A stretch of DNA of 64,000 nt from Thermorudis peleae (GCF_000744775.1 NZ_JQMP01000003.1:372001-436000); one strand, 5' to 3'. Counted from the first letter of the stretch, positions 50,220 through 59,490 are shown. The notes: generated by a model not told the origin, from the sequence alone. Translations and numbers: made by a program.

Positions 50220-51242
50220 ATGATGACGGTCGACACTGGCGTACGACGCTGGGAACATCGGCGGGCCCGCTCTGTTGGCGAAGCTGCTGCAACCAGCTAC
50301 TACGGTGTTCCACCAATCCATAAGGCTCACTGGCGGTGGTCAGTTGCGCTCTACTTCTTCCTCGGTGGTTTGGCTGGCGCGAGTGGGGTGATTGCGTCCT
50401 TCGCACGGCTCTTCGGCGGCCGCGAAGCACGGCCGCTCGTGCGGCTCGCGCGCTACCTCTCCTTTATCGCTATTCTCCCTGCCCCCTTCCTCCTTATTTA
50501 TGACCTTGGACGCCCCGAGCGCTTCCATCACATGCTCCGTGTTGTCAAGTTCCGCTCCCCGATGTCGCTCGGTGTCTGGGGGCTCATCGCTGCGAGTGCA
50601 ACAGCCACCCTCAATGCGTTCCGCCAGGCGGCCGACGATGGCATGCTCGGCCAGCGCACGCCGCTGGCTGCCCTTGGACGTCGCTTGCCTGACCGTGCGA
50701 TTGCTGCACTCAGTGTCGGCCCCTCGTTCTTCCTCAGCGGCTACACTGGCGTCTTGCTTGGGGCAACGGCGGTGCCGCTCTGGGCCAAAAATGCGCTCTT
50801 GCTCGGTCCGCTTTTTCTCTGTTCCGCCCTTTCGAATGCGTGTGCCGCCCTTTCCGTGCTCCTTCGTCGGCTCGGACCAGCGTCCCTGCCCCTGATCCAT
50901 CGGCTGGAGCGCCTTGAACGGGTCGCGTTGGTCAGCGAACTAATCTTGCTGGTAGCGCTCGAGCAGCAGAGTGGACCAGTCATTGCGCGCCCGCTTCGCA
51001 CTGGCCGGCTCGGCCGCGTCCGCAACGCCTTGCTCAGCGCTGGCCTTGCACTCCCTATCTCCGTGCACCTGCTTGTCGGCCAGCGCCGCGGGCGCTTGCC
51101 TGAAGCCCTACGGCACATCGCGACGCTCTTCGTCCTTGCCAGCGGCTTCGCCCTCCGCATCCTCATCCTCTTTGCCGGTCACGCCTCCGCTGATGACCCC
51201 GAAGCCACCTTCGTCTTCAACCGCCGCGGAAGTCGCCCCTGA
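50220..51242 (+). CDS. NrfD/PsrC-type membrane subunit of formate dehydrogenase
   Basis: A 340-residue integral membrane protein with about eight helices. 'YYGVPPIHKAHWRWSVALYFFLGGLAGAS' and 'FLLIYDLGRPERFHHMLRVVKFRSPMSLGVWGL' (each in part) are hallmark NrfD-family segments, the second being the conserved DLGRPxRF motif. It would pass electrons to menaquinone in place of a cytochrome b gamma subunit. Starts 10 bases after fdhB with GAGGAGC upstream, so fdhA-fdhB-nrfD form one operon. Confidence 0.92.
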   Translation: MMTVDTGVRRWEHRRARSVGEAAATSYYGVPPIHKAHWRWSVALYFFLGGLAGASGVIASFARLFGGREARPLVRLARYLSFIAILPAPFLLIYDLGRPERFHHMLRVVKFRSPMSLGVWGLIAASATATLNAFRQAADDGMLGQRTPLAALGRRLPDRAIAALSVGPSFFLSGYTGVLLGATAVPLWAKNALLLGPLFLCSALSNACAALSVLLRRLGPASLPLIHRLERLERVALVSELILLVALEQQSGPVIARPLRTGRLGRVRNALLSAGLALPISVHLLVGQRRGRLPEALRHIATLFVLASGFALRILILFAGHASADDPEATFVFNRRGSRP

Positions 51243-51272
51243 GAGATGAATGGAAAGAATCAGCCAAAACAG

Positions 51273-51301
51273 TTGCCTTCATCTTTGTAATCATGTATGC
51301 T
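51273..51301 (+). promoter_or_regulatory. promoter of the DrrAB-like exporter genes
   Basis: TTGCCT (51273-51278), 17-base spacer, TATGCT (51296-51301), 44 bases before the ATG at 51346. Confidence 0.5.
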
Positions 51302-51345
51302 TGCTTGCACGGTTTGCGGTCGCGTGCGCAATACCGCGGGGGACA

Positions 51346-52320
51346 ATGGCTGAAAGCATCGTTGTGCAAGGACTAGTCAAGCGGTACGGCTCAGTGCTCG
51401 CCGTTAACGACGTCTCGTTTACCGTCGGTGAAGGCGAGTTCTTTGGCTTTCTTGGCCCAAATGGCGCTGGGAAAACCACCACGATCAGCATCCTCTGCAC
51501 GCTCTTGCGTCCAACTGCCGGCCGAGCGTGGGTCGGCGGCCATGAAGTCTCGCGTGAGCCCGATGCCGTCCGGCGTGCCATCGGCGTCATCTTCCAGGAT
51601 CCGAGCCTCGATACTCAGCTGACCGCCGAGGAAAATTTGGCGCTGCATGCCCGTGTGTATGGCCTCCCCAGCACCGTGTGGCGTCCGCGTGCTGAACAAC
51701 TCCTCAAACTTGTCGATCTCTGGGAGCGACGCCGCAGCCCTGTCCGCACCTTCTCGGGTGGCATGAAGCGCCGGCTCGAAATCGCCCGAGGCTTGCTTCA
51801 TCAACCCCACGTCCTCTTTCTCGATGAGCCGACCCTTGGGCTCGATCCCCAGACTCGTCGCGGTATCTGGAGCTACCTCGAGCAACTCCGCGCGGAAACT
51901 GGCGTGACGCTCTTCCTGACCACGCACTACCTCGACGAGGCCGAGCGCTGTGACCGCGTTGCGATCATCGACCACGGCCAGATCATTGCCCTTGATACCC
52001 CTGACCGGCTCAAGTCACAGGTTGGCAAGGACATTGTCACGCTAACGACCGCCGATAATACGCGGGCGGCTGCCGAGTTGCGCGAACGCTTCGGCCTGAA
52101 TCCATCCATTGTCGATGGAACGGTACGTGTCGAGGCTGCGCAAGGCGCATCACTCATCCCACAACTCATCCAGCACCTCACGGTGCCGATTCAAGCTGTC
52201 AGCCTCCACCGCCCGACCCTTGATGACGTCTTTGTCGCACTGACGGGGCGGCAAATCCGTGACGAAGAGGTGAGTGACCTTGACCGGATGCGCGAGCGTG
52301 TCCGGCGTGGTCGTCGCTGA
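51346..52320 (+). CDS. ABC transporter ATP-binding protein (DrrA/daunorubicin-resistance type)
   Basis: A 324-residue ATPase: Walker A 'GPNGAGKTTTIS', Q-loop 'IGVIFQDPSLD', signature 'TFSGGMKRRLEIARG', Walker B 'VLFLDEPTLGLDP' and switch 'LTTHYLDEAERCD', plus the C-terminal DUF4162-like extension ending 'LDDVFVALTGRQIRDEE'. Powers the ABC-2 permease encoded 17 bases downstream; exports a hydrophobic compound or lipid. ATG 51346 with GGGGGA upstream; the 32-codon upstream extension overlaps the promoter. Confidence 0.92.
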   Translation: MAESIVVQGLVKRYGSVLAVNDVSFTVGEGEFFGFLGPNGAGKTTTISILCTLLRPTAGRAWVGGHEVSREPDAVRRAIGVIFQDPSLDTQLTAEENLALHARVYGLPSTVWRPRAEQLLKLVDLWERRRSPVRTFSGGMKRRLEIARGLLHQPHVLFLDEPTLGLDPQTRRGIWSYLEQLRAETGVTLFLTTHYLDEAERCDRVAIIDHGQIIALDTPDRLKSQVGKDIVTLTTADNTRAAAELRERFGLNPSIVDGTVRVEAAQGASLIPQLIQHLTVPIQAVSLHRPTLDDVFVALTGRQIRDEEVSDLDRMRERVRRGRR

Positions 52321-52337
52321 TTGCCAAGGAGTTGTCG

Positions 52338-53204
52338 ATGACTACCACAACTACCGCGCGTCCAGTTTCTCCAGTTCTGCCCAGTCCTCTTGTCCGTGCA
52401 GCGATCGGCGCATTCACCCTCTGGCAGCGCGACCTCTTGCGCTTTTGGCGCGATCGCACCCGAATTGTCGGCAGCCTTGCTCAACCCCTCCTCTTCCTCG
52501 TCGTCTTCGGCGCAGGGCTTTCACCATGGATCGGTCGGCTTGGTGGAGCGCAAGGTGGGCCTGACTACATCCAATTCCTTTATCCTGGCATCATCGGGAT
52601 GTCCGTGTTGTTCTCGTCGATCTTCAGCGCGGTCTCAATTGTTTGGGATCGGGAATTCGGCTTTCTCAAAGAACTCCTGGTTGCCCCCATTCCCCGCTGG
52701 TCGATCATCGTCGGCAAGGCCCTCGGCGGCAGCACCACCGCCATGATTCAGGGCCTGCTCATGCTTGTCCTTGCGCCGATCATCGGAGTCAAGTTGACGC
52801 TCACGAGCGCCCTCGCGTTGATCCCAGCGCTGTTCGTGCTTGCCTTCGCCTTGAGTAGCGTTGGCTTGGTGATCGCTGCCCGAATGCGCAGCACCGAAGG
52901 CTTCGGCCTCATCATGAATTTCTTAATGACACCGCTGCTCTTCCTCTCCGGCGCTCTCTATCCCCTAAGCAATTTACCGTCCTGGCTCACTGTCCTCACG
53001 CGCATCGATCCCGTGAGCTATGGCATTGATGCTGTTCGCAAGATCGTTCTCGAGGGCAGTGGCGCTCCCGAGTACGTCGTCGCCCAATTAGGGCTCACCC
53101 TGTTTGGGCGTTCGCTCTCTCCCCTAGTCGATATCGCACTGGTCTTTGCCCTCGGTTGCGTCCTGATCGGTGTGGCGTCCTGGCTTTTTGCCAAGCAGGA
53201 CTAA
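52338..53204 (+). CDS. ABC-2 type transporter permease (DrrB type)
   Basis: A 288-residue permease with six helices; 'LWQRDLLRFWRDRTRIVGSLAQPLLFLVVFG', 'YIQFLYPGIIGMSVLFSSIFSAVSIVWDREFGFLKELLVAPIPR' (in part) and 'MNFLMTPLLFLSGALYPLSNLPSWL' are diagnostic of the ABC-2 family. Partner of the preceding ATPase. ATG 52338 with AAGGAG. The last 4 bases overlap the convergent FAH-family gene. Confidence 0.92.
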   Translation: MTTTTTARPVSPVLPSPLVRAAIGAFTLWQRDLLRFWRDRTRIVGSLAQPLLFLVVFGAGLSPWIGRLGGAQGGPDYIQFLYPGIIGMSVLFSSIFSAVSIVWDREFGFLKELLVAPIPRWSIIVGKALGGSTTAMIQGLLMLVLAPIIGVKLTLTSALALIPALFVLAFALSSVGLVIAARMRSTEGFGLIMNFLMTPLLFLSGALYPLSNLPSWLTVLTRIDPVSYGIDAVRKIVLEGSGAPEYVVAQLGLTLFGRSLSPLVDIALVFALGCVLIGVASWLFAKQD

Positions 53205-54013
53205 ACGACCGGGTTTTCTAGCACGAGCCCGTCAATCTCAATCCGCACCCTGTCGCCAGGTAGAAGCGAGAAGTCATCTGGCGGCACGATGCCAGTACCG
53301 GTCATCAGCACACCGCCAGTCGGAAACTGCAGTTCCTTCAGCAGCCAGCGGACCAAGTCGTCCGGTGTCCGCTTCATTAGCGCCGTCTGCGTTTCACCCT
53401 GAAAGACCACTGTTGCACCGCGGGTAATCGCCATCGTCACGCCAAGTGTTGTCAACCGTTCTGCCGTCACAATGCGGATCGCCGGTCCAAGTGCTGCAGC
53501 CCCGTTATAGATCTTTGCTTGTGGCAAGTAGAGCGGGTTTTCACCCTCAATATCGCGCGAAGATACGTCATCCCCAACGGTGTAGCCGAGCAACGACCCA
53601 TCCGCACAGAAGTAGACGGCCAGTTCCGGTTCTGGCACGTTCCAGTTGCTGTCCTTTCGGACATGAATCGGTGCCTGTGGGCCAGCAACACGCCACCCAA
53701 GCGATTTGAAGAACAGTTCTGGCCGCTCTGCTTCGTAGACAAGGTCATAGATCGTCTTCACTCGTGCCTCTGCCATCCGGGCGTCGCGGCTCCGGAGATA
53801 GGTCACCCCTGCTGCCCAGACCTCCATATCGGGCTCAATCGGCGCAAGCAACGGATCTGTTGCCTGCTCAGAGGTCGGAAGCGCTGCGAGGAGCGTATGT
53901 GCCTCAGACGCCGAAAGCTCCGTGAGCAACCTGAGTGTGAAGTGCGCTGGTAAGTACCGCCCGTCACGTGCCCAACGTGGGCCGCTTGGTGTCGCGTGCC
54001 GTGTTAGTTCCAT
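53201..54013 (-). CDS. fumarylacetoacetate hydrolase (FAH) family protein
   Basis: A 270-residue FAH-family hydrolase. 'EVWAAGVTYLRSRDARMAE', 'RPELFFKSLGWRVAGP', the metal ligands in 'WNVPEPELAVYF' (E-x-E) and 'YTVGDDVSSRDIEGENP' (Asp), and 'MTGTGIVPPDDFSLLPGDRVRIEIDGL' near the end fit the family. Acts on acylpyruvates or sugar-acid-derived keto acids such as 2-keto-3-deoxy acids. The FAH-type dehydratases of sugar-acid pathways would pair with the enolase-superfamily dehydratase at 24.8 kb, a loose inference. Confidence 0.87.
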   Translation of the reverse strand: MELTRHATPSGPRWARDGRYLPAHFTLRLLTELSASEAHTLLAALPTSEQATDPLLAPIEPDMEVWAAGVTYLRSRDARMAEARVKTIYDLVYEAERPELFFKSLGWRVAGPQAPIHVRKDSNWNVPEPELAVYFCADGSLLGYTVGDDVSSRDIEGENPLYLPQAKIYNGAAALGPAIRIVTAERLTTLGVTMAITRGATVVFQGETQTALMKRTPDDLVRWLLKELQFPTGGVLMTGTGIVPPDDFSLLPGDRVRIEIDGLVLENPVV

Positions 54014-54134
54014 CCGCGCTCTCCCCTCCTATCTCCGCTGCCGCATCCTACGGCACTGGCCATATCCGTGTCGAGAGACGACCATGCGTCTTGGCCACCA
54101 ATTGCGTATGGTTAAGGCGAGGGTAGGTATCTGA

Positions 54135-55013
54135 ATGGACTGGACGATGTATCAACTCATTGCACTCGATATCGATGGGACGTTACTCGGGCCAGACGGC
54201 ACGATCCCGCCACGCGTGCACAAGGCCCTCGCCGCTGCGCGCGATCGTGGTGTGCTCCTTGTTCTTGCAACTGGCCGCCGTCTCCGTTCAACGCTCCCTG
54301 TTGTTGACCAGTTGGGTGCAATCGTACCGGTTGTCGTCCAGAATGGCGCGCTCGTCTGGGATACCGCACGGGATACCCCAGTATCCATGACCCCATTTGA
54401 CCGTGCCAACCTGGAGCGCGTCGTGCACGAGGCGCTTGAACGGCGCATCGGCCTCGTGCTCATCCGTGGGCCAGAAACGGGCGAGCCCGTCGTCATTACA
54501 ACCCAGCCTGATGATGCCTGGCCCCAGCCTGACATCATCTCGGCCTTTCGCAGTGGTCGCATCGAACGACTCTCGGCAGACGAACTGCTTGCTCTCCCCG
54601 ATGTCTATACAATCGATCTCTTTGGCTGGAACGATCGTCTGCTGCCACTCCTTCACGCGCTACGCGCTGATGGCTTCAGCGTCTATTCCGGCGCCTTAGT
54701 AACCGATGCCAACCTCCCGGCGACCGTTGCAAACGTCCACATGCCGGGTGTAAGCAAAGCTGCCGGTGTCGCTGCGCTTGCCCGTCAGCACGGCCTCACC
54801 CTGGAACATGTCCTCGCCGTTGGTGATGGCGACAACGATTTGCCACTCATTGCTGCCGCTGGTCTCGGCATTGCCATGGGGCATGCCCCGTCACATGTCC
54901 GAGAGCAGGCCAAACTCGTCGTCTCCGCCCCTAACGGCGTCGCTGAAGCAATTGAGCGTTTTATCCTTGAACCCCGCCAGCCACCAGTACTCTACCCGAC
55001 GGCCGAACGCTAA
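54135..55013 (+). CDS. Cof-type HAD superfamily hydrolase
   Basis: A 292-residue HAD phosphatase of the Cof/YidA class: motif I 'LIALDIDGTLLGPDG', motif II 'LVLATGRRLRSTL', a C2-type cap, lysine in 'GVSKAAGVAAL', and motif IV 'VLAVGDGDNDLPLIAAAGLGIAMGHAP'. Dephosphorylates sugar phosphates or similar. ATG 54135 has GAGGGTAGGT upstream; ATG 54147 is possible. Converges on the cyclase gene with a 4-base overlap. Confidence 0.92.
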   Translation: MDWTMYQLIALDIDGTLLGPDGTIPPRVHKALAAARDRGVLLVLATGRRLRSTLPVVDQLGAIVPVVVQNGALVWDTARDTPVSMTPFDRANLERVVHEALERRIGLVLIRGPETGEPVVITTQPDDAWPQPDIISAFRSGRIERLSADELLALPDVYTIDLFGWNDRLLPLLHALRADGFSVYSGALVTDANLPATVANVHMPGVSKAAGVAALARQHGLTLEHVLAVGDGDNDLPLIAAAGLGIAMGHAPSHVREQAKLVVSAPNGVAEAIERFILEPRQPPVLYPTAER

Positions 55014-55657
55014 GGCGCAGTATCACGCCAGGCGACTGCTCGAATTGGTGCACCGTCCAGACCGCGCAGTCGTAGTGGCAGGAATGCGCAGCGATAGGGC
55101 TGTTGAGCTTCCAGTGCTGCTAACCCGCGGAGGTTCTCGACAATGAGCACATCAGCTCCAAGCAGGCGCTCGTGTGTCGCGCTTGTCCCGCTCTGTGTTG
55201 CGTCAACGTTCAGTGCATCGATCCCAACGAGCGATGCGCCAGCGTCAACAAGCGCAGCTACGGCGTCCTCTGCCAGATAGGGATGGTGCAGGTAGCGCTC
55301 AGTGCCCCAGTAGACGTCCCATCCAGTCCGCACCAGGGCGAACCAGCCAGGATGGAATCCCTCCAGTTGCGGCAGGATGTGCGCTGCTGTAATCGGCGTT
55401 GCCTCGGCAAGCCCGGTGACGTCGAGCACATATCCAGTGCCAAGAAAGCGATCCACCGGGTATTCGTCGATGGTTTTGCCGTTCGGGAAAACGTGCGCCG
55501 GCGCATCAACGTGCGTGCCCGTATGCGTGCCAAGATGCAATGCAGTCACACGCCACGGTGGTGGCAGCGGATGCGGTGAAAACCGTGGTTCAGGATCCCC
55601 TGGAAAGATCGTCATGCCTTCCCAAATCTCATGCGAAAGCTCGAACGTTACCATCAT
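55010..55657 (-). CDS. cyclase/kynurenine-formamidase family metal hydrolase
   Basis: A 215-residue member of the 'putative cyclase' family: 'LSHEIWEGMTIFPGDPEP', the zinc motif HxGTHxDxPxH in 'LGTHTGTHVDAPAHVFPNG', 'LVRTGWDVYWG' and 'LVGIDALNVD'. It hydrolyses an amide or lactone of a small substrate. The start at 55657 (ATGATG, GAGGAGA upstream) gives the normal length; the in-frame extension to 55765 is basic and not family-like. Confidence 0.88.
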   Translation of the reverse strand: MMVTFELSHEIWEGMTIFPGDPEPRFSPHPLPPPWRVTALHLGTHTGTHVDAPAHVFPNGKTIDEYPVDRFLGTGYVLDVTGLAEATPITAAHILPQLEGFHPGWFALVRTGWDVYWGTERYLHHPYLAEDAVAALVDAGASLVGIDALNVDATQSGTSATHERLLGADVLIVENLRGLAALEAQQPYRCAFLPLRLRGLDGAPIRAVAWRDTAP

Positions 55658-55800
55658 CTTCTCCTCATCCTTGGCTCTTTCTCGCTGCTTCCGTCTTCCG
55701 CGCAGCATTGCCTTCGTGGCCCGCTTGCTGCTTTCCACCCGTGCCCGATCTGTGATAGAACCCACTCCTGAGCGGGGATTGGGCCTGGGAAGGGGTGGGA

Positions 55801-57603
55801 ATGCCCAACCGAAGAGTGTGGTGGCGAATCGCGCTTAGCATCCTGCTCGCCCTCGTCTCTGCCTTACCGTTACCCGTGCCAAGTCGCGCTGCCACAAGTA
55901 CGACAGCTGATCCACGCGATTTCTACGGCATGGTCATCCGTGACCCCTGGTATGAATTCAATACTGACCCCGAGCGCTATCCTCTCCAGGTCAACTGGAC
56001 CTTTGTTGATACCATGCTCGCTGGTGTGGCTGATGTCGGCGCCCGCTGGATACGTTTTGAGTTTCACGCAGAGTACGATCAGCCACAGGGTTCAGGATGG
56101 ATTGATTGGGCCAAGTACGATCCGCTTGTCAACCAGCTTGCCCCGAAATATGGATTCCGTCTCCTTGCTCTCCTCAGTTCCGGCATGCTTGCCGACGTCG
56201 ACCCGTCCTATCACTTCTTCCATATTAACGACGCCCCCGACACTAGTGGCCGCAACGCTTATACTCGCGCCTTTGTCAGTCGTGCCAAAGAGATCGTTGA
56301 TCATGCCGGCGATGCGATCTCGGCCTATGAAATCATCAATGAGCCGAATGCGAACCTCATCCTTCATCAAGAGACTGCTGGAGCGACCAAAGCTGTTGAT
56401 CCGGTCATCTATGGCCAGCTTATGGTCGATCTCTACCAAACCGTTAAGCCTGCTCATCCAACGGTCCAGCTCGTTCTTGGCGGCATGCTTGTCGAGCAAG
56501 AGGACCCGACCGGCTACCTCACATGGTTTCAGGCCGTTGTCCAATCGCCGGCAGTCCAGTCGTTCCGTGCGCAGCACGGCCACAACCCGTGGGACGCAAT
56601 CGCCATCCATCCCTACAGCCTCGCCAACTTCAGCGCCGCCTCCGTGCTCGCAGCTGTTCAGCAACTGCATAATCTGCAGCAACAATACGGTGATGCTTCA
56701 CCAATCTGGGTCACTGAAGTGGGCATGCCAGCCGATGCTCCTTACTGGAACGACATCAAGATCATGGATCCCACACCCAGTGAGCTTGCTCAAGCCAATT
56801 TCTTGCGTGACGTCTACACTGGCCTCCACCAATGGCCCTATGTCGCCCATGTCTTCTGGTTCAAATACGAAGATTTTGGCGAAGGCGACCAGGAGGCGCA
56901 CTGGGGTCTCGTCCATCTGCGTGATTCAATGCTGCATTACGCCCGTGAAGCAACCCCCTGGCCACGCAAAGTTGCCTACTTCGTCTACCAATCCCTGGCC
57001 AATCCCTCTGCGGTACCAACGGCGCCAGTTCCACCACCCACGAACCCAGGACCAGATGTTCGTTATTTCCCTGAGACTGGCCATACGGTGCGTGGGCCTT
57101 TCCTCCAGTACTGGCAACAGCACGGCGGGCTCGCCCAGTTCGGGTATCCCAAAACTGAAGTTTTCTTTGTTGCTGGCCGTGCTGTTCAGTATTTTGAGCG
57201 TGCACGGTTCGAATACTGGCCGGAGTTCCGTGGTACACCGTGGGAAGTCCAACTTGGTTTCCTCGGCCGCTATGCCCTCCAAGGTCGCGTCTTCCCACGC
57301 CAGCCTGCCCCCGACCCCAATCTTCCTCCTGATCCCAACCGTCGCTACTTCCCCGAGACTGGCCAGTATGTCCAGGGCCCCTTCTTGAAATATTGGGATG
57401 CGCACGGCGGGTTAGCGATCTTTGGCCTGCCAATCAGCGGTGAACTCCAGGAAATGAATCCCGCTGATGGTAAGGTCTATACCGTGCAATATTTCGAACG
57501 GGCACGGCTTGAGTATCATCCCGAGTTTGCTGGCACGGAGAATGAAATCGAGCTTGGCTTGCTTGGGAATCAGGTGCTCCGTACGCTAAGCTGGTATCGA
57601 TAA
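55801..57603 (+). CDS. secreted glycoside-hydrolase-like protein (clan GH-A fold) with C-terminal surface repeats
   Basis: A 600-residue exported protein. Signal peptide at 1-30 ('ALSILLALVSALPLPVPSRA'), then a (beta/alpha)8 domain with an acid/base-like Glu in 'SAYEIINEPNANL' and a nucleophile-like Glu in 'PIWVTEVGMPAD', as in GH5/GH39-type enzymes. The C-terminus has two repeats of about 75 residues starting 'YFPETGHTVRGPF' and 'YFPETGQYVQGPF', each with 'FGYP'/'FGLP' and 'YFERARFEYWPEF'/'YFERARLEYHPEF'. The same module is in the deacetylase at 28.1 kb. Substrate unknown. ATG 55801 with GGAAGGGG upstream. Confidence 0.85.
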   Translation: MPNRRVWWRIALSILLALVSALPLPVPSRAATSTTADPRDFYGMVIRDPWYEFNTDPERYPLQVNWTFVDTMLAGVADVGARWIRFEFHAEYDQPQGSGWIDWAKYDPLVNQLAPKYGFRLLALLSSGMLADVDPSYHFFHINDAPDTSGRNAYTRAFVSRAKEIVDHAGDAISAYEIINEPNANLILHQETAGATKAVDPVIYGQLMVDLYQTVKPAHPTVQLVLGGMLVEQEDPTGYLTWFQAVVQSPAVQSFRAQHGHNPWDAIAIHPYSLANFSAASVLAAVQQLHNLQQQYGDASPIWVTEVGMPADAPYWNDIKIMDPTPSELAQANFLRDVYTGLHQWPYVAHVFWFKYEDFGEGDQEAHWGLVHLRDSMLHYAREATPWPRKVAYFVYQSLANPSAVPTAPVPPPTNPGPDVRYFPETGHTVRGPFLQYWQQHGGLAQFGYPKTEVFFVAGRAVQYFERARFEYWPEFRGTPWEVQLGFLGRYALQGRVFPRQPAPDPNLPPDPNRRYFPETGQYVQGPFLKYWDAHGGLAIFGLPISGELQEMNPADGKVYTVQYFERARLEYHPEFAGTENEIELGLLGNQVLRTLSWYR

Positions 57604-57632
57604 AGGAAGCCAGGCGGGAGAGGATGTAGAAC

Positions 57633-58181
57633 ATGGCAGAGCAGACCGAATCGCGCGTGGCAGTCTCCGTCCCCCGGAGCAGCGAACTACTGCCGTTTCA
57701 CCTGCCAGTACCGTCGAGTACTCCCTTGTTGCCTGCCCAGCGCCAGGTCGACATCGAGGCTATCCAATATATCTGCATCCGCGTTGCCGATATCCGCAAG
57801 GCGGAAGCCTTCTATCAAGGCCTCTTCGGCATGGACGTCCTCTATCGCGCGCATCGCACTGACGACGGCTGGACGTTCTTGCCCGCCGACTTTGACTGGG
57901 ACGCTGGCATTCGCCAAGGGGTGCTGCCTGATTATGTCTTGCTACGCAATGGTCCGCTCTCGCTCTTGCTGGAGTTTGCCGGCCGTGGCGCGGTCTTCGT
58001 CGAACCTCGCCTCAGTCACATCAGTCTGCGCGTTGCACCTGAAACCCTGCTTGATATTCGAGGAGAAGTCCTTGTCCGCGGCTATGCTGTAGCCGAGGAT
58101 CTACCACACTCATTCCTCTTCCGCGACCCATTTGGTGTCATGTGGCACCTGGCAACCAGTGAGACTGGACCAGGACAGTAA
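57633..58181 (+). CDS. VOC (glyoxalase/bleomycin resistance) family protein
   Basis: A 182-residue vicinal oxygen chelate protein: after a 40-residue lead, 'IQYICIRVADIRKAEAFYQGLFGMDVLYRAH' (in part) opens the first beta-alpha-beta-beta-beta unit, and 'LSHISLRVAPETLLDIR' with 'SFLFRDPFGVMWHL' the second. The usual metal-ligand positions are only partly kept. ATG 57633 with GGAGAGG upstream. The DinB-like gene follows 14 bases later. Confidence 0.83.
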   Translation: MAEQTESRVAVSVPRSSELLPFHLPVPSSTPLLPAQRQVDIEAIQYICIRVADIRKAEAFYQGLFGMDVLYRAHRTDDGWTFLPADFDWDAGIRQGVLPDYVLLRNGPLSLLLEFAGRGAVFVEPRLSHISLRVAPETLLDIRGEVLVRGYAVAEDLPHSFLFRDPFGVMWHLATSETGPGQ

Positions 58182-58195
58182 AAGGATGGCTGACA

Positions 58196-58630
58196 GTGAC
58201 CGATCCGCTGCACGAACTCATCGACTTGCTTGCTGAGACACCCAAGCAGGTCAAATCCCTCGTTACCGGGCAACAGGAGAGCGCTAACGCGGCGACCATC
58301 GGTGCGGTGCTCGCTGATGCTCTGGCCGAGGAGCGGCGTGTCCGCGCGCATGTCATCAAGATGGTGCATGAAAACACGCCCTACCTCCGTCAACGCGACG
58401 CTGGAGTAACGCCCGAGGAGGCAGCACAGAGCCTTGAGGCGCTCGCAGAGGTGTTCGGCCGTGAACGTGGCGAAACCTTGACCTTGCTCATGAACCTCTC
58501 AATGCGTGACTGGGAGCGCGAGGGCATTCACGAGCAGCACGGTGAGCAGAGTGTCGAGGACCTCATCGAACGCCTGGTTGAGCACGACCGAGCAATGCTC
58601 GATCGTCTCAACCAGCTGCGCAAAGCATAG
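58196..58630 (+). CDS. DinB/YfiT-like four-helix-bundle protein
   Basis: A 144-residue all-helical protein. 'LHELIDLLAETPKQVKSLV', 'VLADALAEERRVRAHVIKMVHENTPYL', 'TLLMNLSMRDWEREGIHEQHGEQSVEDLIERLVEHDRAMLDRL' (in part) have the layout of DinB-like metal-binding bundles, with histidines placed at helix ends. GTG start with AAAAGGA upstream, 14 bases after the VOC gene. Function unknown; some DinB proteins are thiol or small-molecule transferases. Confidence 0.7.
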   Translation: MTDPLHELIDLLAETPKQVKSLVTGQQESANAATIGAVLADALAEERRVRAHVIKMVHENTPYLRQRDAGVTPEEAAQSLEALAEVFGRERGETLTLLMNLSMRDWEREGIHEQHGEQSVEDLIERLVEHDRAMLDRLNQLRKA

Positions 58631-58639
58631 CCTGTAGCC

Positions 58640-59434
58640 TTACGCCGTGAGCTTTGGTGCCGGTGCCGCTGCCTCAAGTACCGCCAGCACCGCGTCGATC
58701 TCATTCGTGGCTGGGATTGCTCGCACGACGACTTCGTCGAGTATCTCATCCCATTCCGCAAGCCCACGCTGCACGGCTTCAGCCGTCTCTCCCGCGACCG
58801 CCGTCTCGATCGCGCGCACGCCCATCCGTGCGAAGTGCGCGGCGTAACTCGGAATCGCTTCATAGGTTGCTGCCTCACGAGCCAGCCGCGCTTGTCCTTC
58901 AGGGCCAAGTGCTACCCGCACATAGGCATACCCGAGTGGTGCTGGCCGTCCAGCAGCCGCCGCTGCCTCATGGACCCACTGCATTGATTGCCGCGCGTGG
59001 GCTGGCGTAAGCCAGTTCAACAACACCGCGTCAGCCGCCTCGCCAGCCAGCCGGCACATACGCGGCCCAAGTGCCGCCACCACCAGTTCTGCCGGAAGTG
59101 CGGTCCGCAGTTCCGTAAGCCCCTTGCGGACTAGCTCGACTGACCGCGCTGACCCGCTCCCAATTCCGAGACGCAGGCGCTCGAGCGGCAAGCCCAGCGT
59201 GCGCACGTGCTCGATGATCTGTTGCGGTGTCCGCCGCGAGAGTGGCAAGACCCCAACCCCTAACCCAATGTGCTGCGTTACTCCCGCAGCGTAGGCCAGT
59301 GCAACCAACCCATCTCCCTCGGGTGTGTCATTGACCCAAAACGTCCGATAGCCGCGTTGCTCAGCCGCCGCCGCTGCAGCCTCAATCACTGTCCGAGGCA
59401 ACACTGCGGCAATGCCGAATCCTCGTGCACCCAT
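58640..59434 (-). CDS. LLM class flavin/F420-dependent oxidoreductase
   Basis: A 264-residue, slightly short luciferase-like protein: 'AAAAAEQRGYRTFWVNDTPEGDG', 'VTQHIGLGVGVLPLSRRTPQQIIEHV', 'RLRLGIGSGSARSVELVRKG' and 'LVVAALGPRMCRLAGEAADAVLLNWLTP'. Family identity is clear, substrate not. ATG 59434 has GAGGGAGGACAG upstream; the frame open to 59494 overlaps the next gene and is rejected. Confidence 0.85.
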   Translation of the reverse strand: MGARGFGIAAVLPRTVIEAAAAAAEQRGYRTFWVNDTPEGDGLVALAYAAGVTQHIGLGVGVLPLSRRTPQQIIEHVRTLGLPLERLRLGIGSGSARSVELVRKGLTELRTALPAELVVAALGPRMCRLAGEAADAVLLNWLTPAHARQSMQWVHEAAAAAGRPAPLGYAYVRVALGPEGQARLAREAATYEAIPSYAAHFARMGVRAIETAVAGETAEAVQRGLAEWDEILDEVVVRAIPATNEIDAVLAVLEAAAPAPKLTA

Positions 59435-59490
59435 CCTGTCCTCCCTCGCTCTCGCAGAGAGGATAACACGTGGCCTTGTCGTGCTGGGGC

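Noticed and set aside
55940-57388. 482-codon plus-strand open frame inside the glycoside-hydrolase-like gene
   Set aside because: It is a shadow frame: Ser/Arg-rich translation without any domain, while the other frame has a signal peptide, a GH-A-like domain and repeats.
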